This document shows positions 25,578 through 33,748 of a stretch of DNA of 64,000 nt, one piece after another. Source of the DNA: Roseomonas alba. GTDB taxonomy: Bacteria; Pseudomonadota; Alphaproteobacteria; Acetobacterales; Acetobacteraceae. The translations under genes were made by a program, and so were the position numbers. Under the pieces are notes generated by a model. The model made no database searches and was not told the origin of the DNA. It was given only the letters and a program-made list of their open reading frames with translations. Position 1 is the first letter of the stretch; every line of letters starts with the position of its first letter. The stretch lies in assembly GCF_019430885.1 (NCBI RefSeq), contig NZ_JAHYBZ010000001.1, forward strand, positions 682,001-746,000, given 5' to 3'.

Positions 25578-28091
25578 GTGCGAGCGTTCCTGTCACATTC
25601 GTCGGCTGACAAAGACTTTGTGGACCGTGTTGCAGAGAACCTACGGCCGGGCTCTTATGAATTGGATGCAACTACATTTGATGCAGGGCTGGTGAACTCG
25701 GACGCGATTCGAGTGGCGTTGGGGCGGTCTGATCTATTCTGCCTCTTTCTGTCTCAAGCATCAATTAGATCTGCGTACGTTGAATTTGAAACGATGCTCG
25801 GGATAGAGTTTTTGGCGAGGGGTAGTATCTCCCGATTTCTTGCGATATGTCTTGACGATAGCGCTTTTGCGTCAGCTAGCGAAAATGTTAAATTCTTCAA
25901 TATTGTCCGGAAATCCTTAGATCCAGAAGCGGCTGCCCGGCTTATACAAGGACAACTCATATCGGCGAGCAGCAAGGCGCAAAGCTTTGCGCATCCGTTC
26001 CTTGGGCGTGAGGAAGAGCTAAAGGCTTTAGACAATCAGGTTTCCGATCACGGGAGGCCTCCTATCAAGGGTATTTACCTATCGGGAAATGCGGGCGCAG
26101 GAAGACGTTCGCTGGCTGCCAAATTCTACGAGAACCATTTTCCTCATGTGGGGAGGGTGTTTCCTCAGGTCAGTATATCGCAATACGATGGGCCAGAAGA
26201 GCTTTATAGAGGCATACTGGCAGAGTTGCGGCCGACGATAACTGCTACAGAGCTGCGCATCCGCATGACAAGTTTCAATGTCGCAAATCCAGACGAGCAA
26301 GCGCGAATGACGGCGCAGCTGCTCAACTCGCTTCTCCCAAGCAACGAGGCTGCGATACTCCTTGACGAAGGCGGTATGCTCACAGACTCTGGCATGTTTA
26401 GCCCCGAATTGACAAAGCTGATTGATGGTCTGGAAGCCTACCCACATCCGCCCGTCACGTTCATATCTGGGAGGATGATTCCATATCGGCATCGTGTGAC
26501 CCGGACGGACGTAGCATTTTTGGCTATCACGTCTCTGGGCTGGGACGCCACGCTAAGACTTACGTCCACTTTACTGAAGCGGAACAGGATAGAGTTCGAT
26601 GTTGAGGCACTTGAGCAGCTAGCGTCGTTATCCGAGGGGCACCCATATAATATATACCGTATTGTGGATGAGATTTTGGACAAGGGCATTAAGATATTTT
26701 TGGCGGACCCGGCGGATTTCATCGATTGGAAACACCGTCAATCATCTGAGTATTTTAGTAGAATTAAAATTGAAGAGGTGGAATCTTCAGTTTTGACATT
26801 GTTAAAGAATATTCCGGAGCTAGATTTTGACACGATCTGTCAAGCGCTCTCCGTCTCCGCTTCGGCGCTCGCCGAAAATCTGCAAAGGCTCGTTCTGCTG
26901 CACGTGCTTGAGTCTGATGGGGATCGTTTCCGCATATCGCCCGCGCTTCGGGTGGCTGTCGAGCGGGATCCTCGCGTCAAGATGCCGGCGCAACTCCAGG
27001 CCGATGCGACGGCAACCGTAGCCCGTTCTCTAAGTGTTCGCCTTGAAGAGGGCACGGCGCCTGTGTCCCTCGTAGACTCGGCCGTTCTAGCGACGGTCGA
27101 AGGTGGAGGTGTTCTGACTGAATTGGCGGCCGCTTTCCTGCTGCCTTCTCACTTCGTCTGGCTCGCTAAGCTACGATACGATCAACGCCAGTGGAAGGAG
27201 AGCATTCGGTTCGGTTTGGGGGCGCTCGAGGGCGAAGCTCGGCTTTCCACGAATGGGTTGGTTGCCGCTTGTCGGTTCTTGTGCCTCGCGGCCGCACGCA
27301 TCGGAGCCGACGAAGTATTCGACGTGGCTATAGCAAAGCTGCATTTGCGCGCTAGCGACGACTGGGCGCGAAGCAACGTCTATTACCTCGAAGGCTTTCG
27401 GCAGAGGATGCGGGGTAGGCTGCCTGCGGCCCAGGATCTCTTTCAGAAAGCCTACGACTTCCACCACGGTAACGTCTCGGCGATGCGGGAGTTAGCCGCG
27501 ATTGCCCTTGCCAGGGGGCATTTAGAAGCGGCCGAGGGGTTGGCCCGTGAGGCGCGCAGCTATGCTCGAACAAATGCATACTTGGTCGATATGTTGCTCA
27601 CCGTTCTGATCCGAAAGCGCACTGCGGGGACAGGGACGAGCGAAATAGAGGACCTGTTTGCCGTCTTGGAGACGGTAGGCGAGGAGAGCGGACGCTCCTT
27701 TTATACGACACGCCGCGCTGAATACGAACATCTTTGGGGAGACAATAAGAAGGCTGCCATACTTATTGATCAAGCTGCTGCTAAGACGCCAATGATATTT
27801 GAGGTAAGGCGCCTGCAAGCCGAGATATATTTGAAGGCGGGAAATCGCAGTAGAGCGGATCAGGCTATCCAGGCCATGGAAAAAATGATGGAAAGCAGAG
27901 AAATGTATGACAGAAGATGGAACTATCGACTATTTCTCGAGACAAAATCACATTATCTTGTGGAGGTCGGTCAATATTCGGAGGCTAAAGATCTCTTTAG
28001 TGATCCTGCGTATTTTACGAATGAGGAGCGCGAAAGAGCTATTAAGGATATCGAAATGGCACAGGCTTATTCTGCTAAACGAAGACGCTGA
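25578..28091 (+). CDS. TIR-STAND NTPase-TPR protein (candidate antiphage NLR-like sensor)
   Basis: About 837 residues from the GTG at 25578, which has AGGGAGG just upstream; GTG 25530 would add 16 residues. Residues 1-110 are a TIR-type domain: RAFLSHSSADKDFVDRV at the start, DATTFDAG, then SIRSAYVEFE, whose S-x-Y-x-x-x-E spacing puts a Glu (residue 71) where NAD-cleaving TIR enzymes have theirs. A P-loop NTPase follows: GNAGAGRRS near residue 170 (a Walker A with Arg for the usual Lys) and ILLDEGG near 258 (Walker B). The C-terminal third is helical repeat resembling TPRs (ARGHLEAAEGLAREARSYA; GNRSRADQAIQAME). Composition is clearly AT-richer than both sides, a sign of transfer. Known TIR-STAND proteins sense phage and deplete NAD; that role here is inference. 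Confidence 0.85.
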   Translation: MRAFLSHSSADKDFVDRVAENLRPGSYELDATTFDAGLVNSDAIRVALGRSDLFCLFLSQASIRSAYVEFETMLGIEFLARGSISRFLAICLDDSAFASASENVKFFNIVRKSLDPEAAARLIQGQLISASSKAQSFAHPFLGREEELKALDNQVSDHGRPPIKGIYLSGNAGAGRRSLAAKFYENHFPHVGRVFPQVSISQYDGPEELYRGILAELRPTITATELRIRMTSFNVANPDEQARMTAQLLNSLLPSNEAAILLDEGGMLTDSGMFSPELTKLIDGLEAYPHPPVTFISGRMIPYRHRVTRTDVAFLAITSLGWDATLRLTSTLLKRNRIEFDVEALEQLASLSEGHPYNIYRIVDEILDKGIKIFLADPADFIDWKHRQSSEYFSRIKIEEVESSVLTLLKNIPELDFDTICQALSVSASALAENLQRLVLLHVLESDGDRFRISPALRVAVERDPRVKMPAQLQADATATVARSLSVRLEEGTAPVSLVDSAVLATVEGGGVLTELAAAFLLPSHFVWLAKLRYDQRQWKESIRFGLGALEGEARLSTNGLVAACRFLCLAAARIGADEVFDVAIAKLHLRASDDWARSNVYYLEGFRQRMRGRLPAAQDLFQKAYDFHHGNVSAMRELAAIALARGHLEAAEGLAREARSYARTNAYLVDMLLTVLIRKRTAGTGTSEIEDLFAVLETVGEESGRSFYTTRRAEYEHLWGDNKKAAILIDQAAAKTPMIFEVRRLQAEIYLKAGNRSRADQAIQAMEKMMESREMYDRRWNYRLFLETKSHYLVEVGQYSEAKDLFSDPAYFTNEERERAIKDIEMAQAYSAKRRR

Positions 28092-28435
28092 GTGTCTGGA
28101 TTGCGATATCCGTGATGCCAGAATCGGCAAGTTTCGACATGCTCACTGATCCCCGGATTTTGCGGGTCTCTGGGTATCAAGAGCCTGGATTGTAGGGCTC
28201 GCTTACGGGATAGGCAAGCTCGTCCCACAACGTCCAACTCGGACGGTAAAGTAGACGGCTTCTGAGGTATGTCTTGCGTGCTGTTGACGTGCGTGATCTC
28301 CGTCATCGGATGGATGGGCGACGCTGTCCTGCCAGCGCACCAGACTGACAGATCGAAGGTGCAGGAAACTGAGTTTCCTGCCGGGGTGCAGGGGCAGAGC
28401 CCCTGCGTCCTACGCGCTCACCGCACGCGCAACCC
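28092..28435. other. Gap between TIR gene and pyk fragment, with duplicated border
   Basis: No gene. The left half is leftover low-GC sequence following the TIR stop. From about 28341 the sequence is a near copy of 32003 onward, including GCAGGAAACTGAGTTTCCTG and GCAGGGGCAGAGCCCCTGC hairpins, which mark the downstream edge of the duplicated pyruvate kinase end. Confidence 0.6.
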
Positions 28436-28868
28436 TCACTTCACGATCGCCACCCGCAGTGCGTTCGTCGTCCCTGGCGTGCCGAACGGCACCCCGGCGG
28501 TCACCACCACCTCGTCCCCCTGTCCCGCGAAGCCTTCCGTCTGCGCGGCGCGCAGGGCGCGGGCGACCATCTCGGTCATGGAGTGAATTTCGCTGACCTC
28601 GAGCGGGTGGACGCCCCAGACCGTGGCCATGCGGCGGGCGGTGGACTCGTTCGCGGTCAGGCCCAGGATCGGGCAGGTGGGGCGTTCGCGCGCCACGCGC
28701 AGGGTGGTCGATCCGGTGGAGGAGAAGGTGGCGATGACCTCGGCGGAGATGGTCTCGGCGACCTGGCGGGCGGCGGTGGCGATGGCGCCGGCGGACGACT
28801 TTTCCGGCGCGGGGCGGTAGGCGTCCATCAGGCGGCGCCAGTCGGGGTTCGGTTTCACGCGGGTGACG
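28341..28868. repeat. Left copy of a ~530-bp direct repeat (pyk 3' end)
   Basis: This block closely matches 32003-32530 in the same orientation, covering the last ~140 codons of pyk and its downstream hairpins. The two copies are about 3.66 kb apart and enclose the cold-shock, DUF3606-like, hemolysin III and DUF1488 genes. Scattered substitutions show the duplication is not brand new. Confidence 0.9.
28436..28858 (-). pseudogene. Truncated pyruvate kinase, C-terminal domain only
   Basis: About 140 codons equivalent to the allosteric C-terminal domain of the full pyruvate kinase at 32096-33748. From PDWRRLMDA through GTPGTTNALRVAIVK the two differ at only a handful of residues (Tyr for Ser after RRLMDA, AT for TA in the RRM-WGV stretch, Ile for Val near the end). 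The catalytic A and B domains are missing, and homology breaks off at about 28868. The frame is intact, so selection or a recent origin may have kept it open, but it cannot be an active kinase. Confidence 0.9.
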
Positions 28869-29192
28869 ACAGCCGATGCGTCACATGCGCCGCGCGGGTG
28901 CAGACGCGCCGCGCCCTGGGGGATGCCGTGCCCGGCACATCGGGCGTATTCCGCGGGTTTTCGTTCTCCGGCCTGGACGGTGCTGCGGGATTATCGGTCC
29001 GTTTTCCCGTATGCCGCATTCGCACCTTTCAATCTGGTGCGTGAGGGACTATCTGAGGTCCGTCAGCTTTTCTTGGTCTTGCTGCGCTCTCTCTGCTCGT
29101 GATCGAGCGCCGAGCCCGCCCGCCCCCCAGCAGAAGATTGATCGGACGCACCATTCGGTGCGGTCGCACCTTTGCGAACAAGCGGAACACAC
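28869..29192. other. Long leader/promoter region of the cold-shock gene with two like hairpins
   Basis: No gene. Two short hairpins with the same stem CGCACC/GGTGCG lie at 29021-29041 (9-base loop) and 29147-29162 (4-base loop ATTC); the second is 30 bases upstream of the cold-shock start codon. Structured leaders are normal for cspA-type genes. Confidence 0.5.
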
Positions 29193-29399
29193 ATGTCCAT
29201 TGGTACCATCAAGTGGTTCAACGCAACCAAGGGATACGGCTTCATTCAGCCCGACGACGGCACGAAGGACGTTTTCCTCCACATCTCTGACGTCGAGCGG
29301 TCCGGCATCGGCACGCCCCAGGAAGGCGACAAGATCGAATTCGACGTTCAGCGCGGTCAGCAGGGCAAGATGTCCGCGACCAACCTGCGCAAGGCCTGA
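29193..29399 (+). CDS. CspA-family cold-shock protein
   Basis: 68-residue single cold-shock domain that binds RNA and single-stranded DNA as a chaperone. RNP1-like KGYGFIQPD and RNP2-like VFLHISDVE motifs are intact; the start is MSIGTIKWFNATKG. The ATG at 29193 is where the family begins, so the seven codons available upstream are ignored. It lies between the two pyk direct repeats. Confidence 0.96.
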   Translation: MSIGTIKWFNATKGYGFIQPDDGTKDVFLHISDVERSGIGTPQEGDKIEFDVQRGQQGKMSATNLRKA

Positions 29400-29450
29400 G
29401 GGCTTTTACGACCGCGGCCGGCGCTCAGCGCTTGGCCCTGTCGTGTGATT

Positions 29451-29479
29451 GCGACGCCGTCCCGTCGGGGCGGCGTCGC
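29451..29479 (+). terminator. Strong hairpin downstream of the cold-shock gene
   Basis: GCGACGCCG (29451-29459) pairs with CGGCGTCGC (29471-29479), and inner CCC/GGG extends the stem to about 13 bp. It lies 51 bases past the cold-shock stop. There is no T-tract, so it may be a transcript-end stabiliser rather than a true intrinsic terminator. Confidence 0.5.
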
Positions 29480-29719
29480 CAACAAGGAAGAACGAGCGTG
29501 CGCCGTGGCGCGCGAGAAGCGTCGTGCCAAACGCTTCGCCGAACTCGCCGCTCTGTTCGATGCCAAGGGGTAGGAGCGCGCGCTCATCGCCGAGCAGAAG
29601 GCGATGCGTGGGCGCGCTACGCTGCGCGCGAGGTACGCCGCGACCAGCGGTGCGTCGTCATCAATGACGCTGTTCCGCCGGGCGGTTTCAGCGCAGTCGC
29701 CATTTCGTGGAGTAACCCG
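29480..29719. other. Apparent coding remnant, no intact gene
   Basis: A basic, helix-like reading (AREKRRAKRFAELAALFDAKG) is stopped by a TAG near 29571, and its continuation is not recognisable. I treat the stretch between the hairpin and the small DUF3606-like gene as non-coding or as the remains of a small gene. Confidence 0.35.
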
Positions 29720-29905
29720 ATGACCAGCCGCGCCCCCGACGTTGCCGTGCAGAGATCCGAGGCCGAGATCGAAGAAGACGTTGCGCTGCTCGCGAAGCGG
29801 CATCGGATCTCGACGGCCATCGTGCGCGAGATCATGAGGCGATCGGGCGCGACCGATCGGAACGTGATCGAGCGCGAGATCGCGAAGGGCAAGGCCCGTC
29901 GTTGA
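29720..29905 (+). CDS. Small DUF3606-like protein
   Basis: 61-residue protein. Its core EEDVALLAKRHRISTAIVREIMRRSGATDRNVIEREIAK resembles the DUF3606 helix bundle common in alphaproteobacterial stress loci. The frame is open upstream, but the low-complexity Arg-rich extension is not credible, so ATG 29720 is used. Family assignment is by eye and moderately secure; function unknown. Confidence 0.6.
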   Translation: MTSRAPDVAVQRSEAEIEEDVALLAKRHRISTAIVREIMRRSGATDRNVIEREIAKGKARR

Positions 29906-30037
29906 CGGCACGTGATGCGCTGACGGCATGGGATGGGTCATGCCCGGCGCCCGCGTGTTCATCCGCAGAAAGCCGGCTGACCGCGGCGTGAGGTGTCGGC
30001 CGGCGGCGTCGCGGTGGCGGGGCACGATCCGCCTTGC

Positions 30038-30754
30038 CTATGGTGCCGTCCGCGCCACAAGGCCGTAGACCACGGCGAAGTGGCTTCCCGCCCCCGCCAG
30101 TACGAACGCATGCCACAGCACATTGTGGTAGCGGAGCTTCGTTGCCAGGTGCAGCAGAACGCCCATGCTGTAGAAGGCTCCGCCTAGCGCGATCAGCATG
30201 ATGGCTCGCGCGGAGAGGTTCGCCGTGAGGGGACCGATGGCGACCAGGCCAGCCCAGCCGAGCAGAAGATAGGCAGCAATCGCCGCGCCTTCGAAGCGGC
30301 CTGGTGCCGCGAGTTTCAGCGTGCTTCCTGCCAGTGCTCCGACCCAAACCGCTGCGACCAGGCACCAGCCCCATACGCCGCCGATGCCGAGGATGCCGAT
30401 CGGCGTGTAGGTTCCCGCGATCATCGCGAAGATCGCCGCGTGATCAAGTCGCCGGAATATGGTCTTGGCAATCCCCTCTGGCGCGAGATTGTAGAGCGTG
30501 GAACAGCCGAGCATCGTCAGGAGGCCGGCCGAGTAGAGCCCGATCGCAGCCAGGCCCAACGCCGAAGGATCGGTGTTTGCGAGGAACAGCGTCACGCAGG
30601 CGAAGATGCCGGCCGATACGCCGAGAATGTGCAGGGCGCCGTCAGCGATCCGTTCACCGCGCGTGTAGTTGTGCCGCTTGCCCAAGGTGGCGCAGCTTCC
30701 GGTGCGTGATGGTCGGGCTTGTGTCGTGCCCGATATCGCCGTGTGTCCAGGCAT
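30038..30754 (-). CDS. Hemolysin III / PAQR family membrane protein
   Basis: 238-residue seven-span membrane protein. Family signatures: YTRGERIADGALHILGV at the first helix, STLYNLAPEG then RRLDHAAIFAMIAGTYTP in the middle, and LWHAFVLAGAGSHF at the end, giving the Ser/Asp/His pattern of PAQR metal-dependent proteins. ATG 30754 is the most plausible start; frame-open sequence further upstream lacks homology. Bacterial members (TrhA) affect membrane homeostasis; hemolysis is not implied. Confidence 0.9.
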   Translation of the reverse strand: MPGHTAISGTTQARPSRTGSCATLGKRHNYTRGERIADGALHILGVSAGIFACVTLFLANTDPSALGLAAIGLYSAGLLTMLGCSTLYNLAPEGIAKTIFRRLDHAAIFAMIAGTYTPIGILGIGGVWGWCLVAAVWVGALAGSTLKLAAPGRFEGAAIAAYLLLGWAGLVAIGPLTANLSARAIMLIALGGAFYSMGVLLHLATKLRYHNVLWHAFVLAGAGSHFAVVYGLVARTAP

Positions 30755-30780
30755 GTGGCCTATCGTCGGATCGCCCCCCC

Positions 30781-30924
30781 CTATCCGAGGCTCAGCATAC
30801 GCAGCGCGATGGCTGCGGCGACGATCGTCGCCGCAGTCTTGAACACGAGCATGACCGCAGGCGCTCCCGCCCCGTTGCAGCACTGAAGGTACACATGGTC
30901 AGCGAGGTGTCGCATCCTGATCAT
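30781..30924 (-). CDS. Small 47-residue membrane-type peptide
   Basis: Short gene with a strong ribosome site, GGAGGAAAT, 4 bases before its ATG at 30924. The product begins MIRMRHLADHVYLQCCNGAG and ends in one hydrophobic segment (TAATIVAAAIALRMLSLG). It sits 26 bases upstream of the hemolysin III start and downstream of the DUF1488 gene on the same strand. No family recognised. Support is the ribosome site and hydrophobic tail only. Confidence 0.45.
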   Translation of the reverse strand: MIRMRHLADHVYLQCCNGAGAPAVMLVFKTAATIVAAAIALRMLSLG

Positions 30925-30971
30925 GTGATTTCCTCCGTTCGGGGGGGGCGCCGGGCGGTCGGGGCTGGCTC

Positions 30972-31298
30972 TCAATCGCGTCGACGGGTTGCTTTCATGG
31001 CGCAGGGCGAGGATGCCGGCGGCGGGGGATTGAGCACGTCGTCTTCCCAGATATGCAGGACTCCGATCGGCGGGGTGTCGCGACTCTGAAGCTTGGCGCG
31101 TGCAGCGGCTTCGATCCGCAAGCGCGCCACAGAGAAACGCCGCAGGATGTCGTCCGATCTGAAGGTTCCACCGCCGCTGACCTCGAAAAGAGCGAGGCGC
31201 GAGATCGCGCACCGGACCTGTTCTCCGTCGTTCATGCGCAGTTCGAACAGCACACGATGGCCGTCCCACCTCGCGGAAGGGCTGGTGGAGGCGTTCAT
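30972..31298 (-). CDS. DUF1488 family protein
   Basis: 108 residues. The pattern WDGHRVLFELRMNDGEQVRCAISRLAL followed by ARLRIEAAARAKLQ is typical of DUF1488, a small proteobacterial family of unknown function. Its ATG overlaps the stop of the preceding small gene (ATGA), indicating coupled translation. The proline-rich and basic tail after VLHIWEDDVL is longer than usual. Confidence 0.8.
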   Translation of the reverse strand: MNASTSPSARWDGHRVLFELRMNDGEQVRCAISRLALFEVSGGGTFRSDDILRRFSVARLRIEAAARAKLQSRDTPPIGVLHIWEDDVLNPPPPASSPCAMKATRRRD

Positions 31299-31552
31299 GG
31301 CTCCAGATCCGCATTGAGCAGATCGGCCAGTTCGCTAGGCGTGAGGGGCGAGGCATCTTGCCTCTCGCCATGCCTCGGGTCGGCATCTGCGATCGTCATG
31401 CTGCTCCGCCGCCAGTCCGGAAAGGACAAGCCGTCGAATCTCTCCTCATGCAACTCGATCATGTACTGACCGGGCGGCAGCTTGCCGATGCGGCTCTTCA
31501 CTGAGAATGGCTGGCGCAGTTCGACGAGCTCTCTCGTGGTGCGGGTCTCCAT
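31295..31552 (-). CDS. Hypothetical protein coupled to DUF1488
   Basis: 85-residue protein beginning METRTTRELVELRQPF, with a beta-rich middle (IGKLPPGQYMIELHEERF) and a C-terminal helix SELADLLNADLEP. I do not recognise the family. A 4-base overlap with the DUF1488 gene supports it as real; the ribosome site is weak. Confidence 0.65.
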   Translation of the reverse strand: METRTTRELVELRQPFSVKSRIGKLPPGQYMIELHEERFDGLSFPDWRRSSMTIADADPRHGERQDASPLTPSELADLLNADLEP

Positions 31553-32095
31553 CGAAATCGATACTCCGGTCGACCGGGTCAGACGCGCGATCCGGCGGAC
31601 ATGCCGATGCGACGACGTGCGACTGAACCGGAATGTGATGGGGCAATGAGGCGCGGGACGATAACCGCGCGGTCACCGTCGGTCAGCGAGTGAGGAAATG
31701 TATGGAGCAGCCGGGCGCATGACCGAGCCTCCCGCGAACACTCGTGCAGGCCAAGCCCACATATCCTGCAACAACGCTTATGTTCGTCATGCAGGAAAAG
31801 CTCGCTTTGGTTACGTGGGAGCGGCGTCCTCAAAATACAACCCGTTCGTCGTCGGAATGACCTCTTGCGCGGTCGATTGGGACCTGGCGGCAAACCGGGC
31901 AATGGCGCGACGCTTGGCTTGGTGGATCCGGCTGGCGGCGGCGAGGAGCGGGGGCAGCTTCCATCCGCGGATTGATGGGCGGCACCATCGCGCTGAGCGA
32001 CAGGCTGACAGGTCGAAGGTGCAGGAAACTGAGTTTCCTGCCGGGGTGCAGGGGCAGAGCCCCTGCGTCCTACGCGCTCACGACACGCGCGACAG
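31553..32095. other. Non-coding gap with pyk-end hairpins
   Basis: About 540 bases without a supportable gene. From about 32003 the right copy of the direct repeat begins, with GCAGGAAACTGAGTTTCCTG and GCAGGGGCAGAGCCCCTGC hairpins at about 32021-32067 lying just downstream of the pyk stop, where they could end that transcript. The left half (31600-31980) has open frames but no homology visible to me. Confidence 0.5.
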
Positions 32096-32530
32096 TCACT
32101 TCACGACCGCCACCCGCAGCGCGTTCGTCGTCCCCGGCGTGCCGAACGGCACCCCGGCGGTCACCACCACCTCGTCCCCCTGTCCTGCGAAGCCTTCCGT
32201 CTGTGCGGCGCGCAGGGCGCGGGCCACCATTTCGGTCATGGAGTGAATTTCGCTGACCTCGAGCGGGTGGACGCCCCAGACCGCCGTCATGCGGCGGGCG
32301 GTGGACTCGTTCGCGGTCAGGCCCAGGATCGGGCAGGTGGGGCGTTCGCGCGCCACGCGCAGGGTGGTCGATCCGGTGGAGGAGAAGGTGGCGATGACCT
32401 CGGCGGAGATGGTCTCGGCGACCTGGCGGGCGGCGGTGGCGATGGCGCCGGCGGAGGATTTCTCGGGCGCGGGGCGGGAGGCGTCCATCAGGCGGCGCCA
32501 GTCGTCGTCCTGTTCCACGCGGGCGATGAT
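32003..32530. repeat. Right copy of the ~530-bp direct repeat (within pyk)
   Basis: Parent copy of the block at 28341-28868; it includes the pyk stop, about 140 terminal codons and two downstream hairpins. Homologous recombination between the copies would delete about 3.66 kb. Confidence 0.9.
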
Positions 32531-33748
32531 GCGGTCCATCATGTTCACCGCCTCGTAGGGGTATTGGCCGGCGGCGGTTTCGGCGGAGAGCATCACGGCG
32601 TCCGCGCCGTCGAAGACGGCGGTGCCGACGTCGGAGACCTCGGCCCGGGTGGGGCTGGGGGCCGTGATCATGGATTCCAGCATCTGGGTCGCGACGACGA
32701 CGGGTTTGCCCAGGGCGCGGGCGGTGCGGACGATGCGCTTCTGGACGAGGGGGACTTCCTCGGGCGGGAGTTCGACGCCGAGGTCGCCGCGGGCGACCAT
32801 GACGCAGTCGGTCAGGGCCAGGATGGCGTCGAGGTTCTCGACCGCCTGGGGCTTTTCCATCTTCACCATGACCCAGGCGCGGCCGGCGGCGATGCGCTTG
32901 GTTTCCTCCACGTCCTCGGGCCGTTGGACGAAGGACAGGCCGATGTATTCGATGCCGAGGGGGAGGACGAAGTCGAGGTCGGCGCGGTCCTTCTCGGTCA
33001 GGGCGGGGATGGGGAGGGCGACGTCGGGGACGTTGACGCCCTTGCGGTCGGAGAGGGGGCCGCCGACGACGACTTCGGTTTCCAGGTGGTCGGGGCGGGT
33101 GCGGGTGACGCGCAGGCGGAGCTTGCCGTCGTCGAGGAGGAGGGTGGTGCCGATCTGGGCGGCGCTGATGATCTCCTTGTGGGGGAGGTTCACGCGGCGG
33201 ACGTCGCCCGGGGTGGGGTTGAGGTCGAGGCGGAAGGTCTGGCCGGTCTGGAGCTGGACGCGGCCGGCCTGGAAGCGGCCGACGCGGAGTTTTGGCCCCT
33301 GGACGTCGGCGAGGATGCCGATGGGGCGGCCGACCTTGCGTTCGACATCGCGGATCATGGCGATGCGGGCGGCGTGATCCTCGTGCGAGCCGTGGGAGAA
33401 GTTGAGGCGGAAGACGTCGGCGCCGGCGCGGTAGAGGCGTTCGATCATCTCGGGGGTGGAGGAGGCGGGGCCGAGGGTGGCGAGGATCTTGGTGCGGCGG
33501 CGGCGGCGCAGGGCTGGGCGGGCAGCGGGCATGCGGGTCTGGCCTTCCGGCTTGGGAGCGGGGGGTTCGGCGAGGTCGGGGCGGAGGGTCTGGGGGGTGA
33601 GACCGAGGATGCGGGCGACGTCGAGGACGCGGTCGTCGGGGACGCGGCGCCATTGGGAGACGGCGGCGGTGGAGATTCCGAGCTCGGTGGCGATGCGGGT
33701 GATGGCCCCGCGGCGGGCGAAGATCTCTTCGAGGGTCGGGTCGCGCAT
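32096..33748 (-). CDS. pyk: Pyruvate kinase with N-terminal Cro/YdaS-like HTH domain
   Basis: Converts phosphoenolpyruvate and ADP to pyruvate and ATP. From about residue 83 it is a full pyruvate kinase: TKILATLGPASS, FRLNFSHGSHEDH, VMVKMEKPQAVENLD, DCVMVARGDLGVELP, ATQMLESMI then PTRAEVSDVGTAVFDGADA, and the C-terminal allosteric domain. Ahead of it, residues 1-60 read RRGAITRIATELGISTAAVSQW then RRVPDDRVLDVARILGLTPQTLRPDL, a helix-turn-helix of the Cro/YdaS type that normally forms a separate protein. A proline-rich linker (EPPAPKPEG) joins them with no stop. An internal ATG at 33532 could make a kinase without the HTH. DNA binding is inference. Confidence 0.93.
   Translation of the reverse strand: MRDPTLEEIFARRGAITRIATELGISTAAVSQWRRVPDDRVLDVARILGLTPQTLRPDLAEPPAPKPEGQTRMPAARPALRRRRRTKILATLGPASSTPEMIERLYRAGADVFRLNFSHGSHEDHAARIAMIRDVERKVGRPIGILADVQGPKLRVGRFQAGRVQLQTGQTFRLDLNPTPGDVRRVNLPHKEIISAAQIGTTLLLDDGKLRLRVTRTRPDHLETEVVVGGPLSDRKGVNVPDVALPIPALTEKDRADLDFVLPLGIEYIGLSFVQRPEDVEETKRIAAGRAWVMVKMEKPQAVENLDAILALTDCVMVARGDLGVELPPEEVPLVQKRIVRTARALGKPVVVATQMLESMITAPSPTRAEVSDVGTAVFDGADAVMLSAETAAGQYPYEAVNMMDRIIARVEQDDDWRRLMDASRPAPEKSSAGAIATAARQVAETISAEVIATFSSTGSTTLRVARERPTCPILGLTANESTARRMTAVWGVHPLEVSEIHSMTEMVARALRAAQTEGFAGQGDEVVVTAGVPFGTPGTTNALRVAVVK

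Noticed and set aside
29432..29719. Upstream extension of the DUF3606-like gene to 157 residues
   Set aside because: Arg-rich translation with no homology; ATG 29720 fits the domain better.
30038..30754. Hemolysin as a virulence factor
   Set aside because: PAQR/hemolysin III proteins are widespread membrane proteins; lysis is not implied by sequence.
31698..32246. Plus-strand 182-codon frame between DUF1488 and pyk
   Set aside because: Its second half is antisense to pyk and part of the direct repeat; no ribosome site or family.
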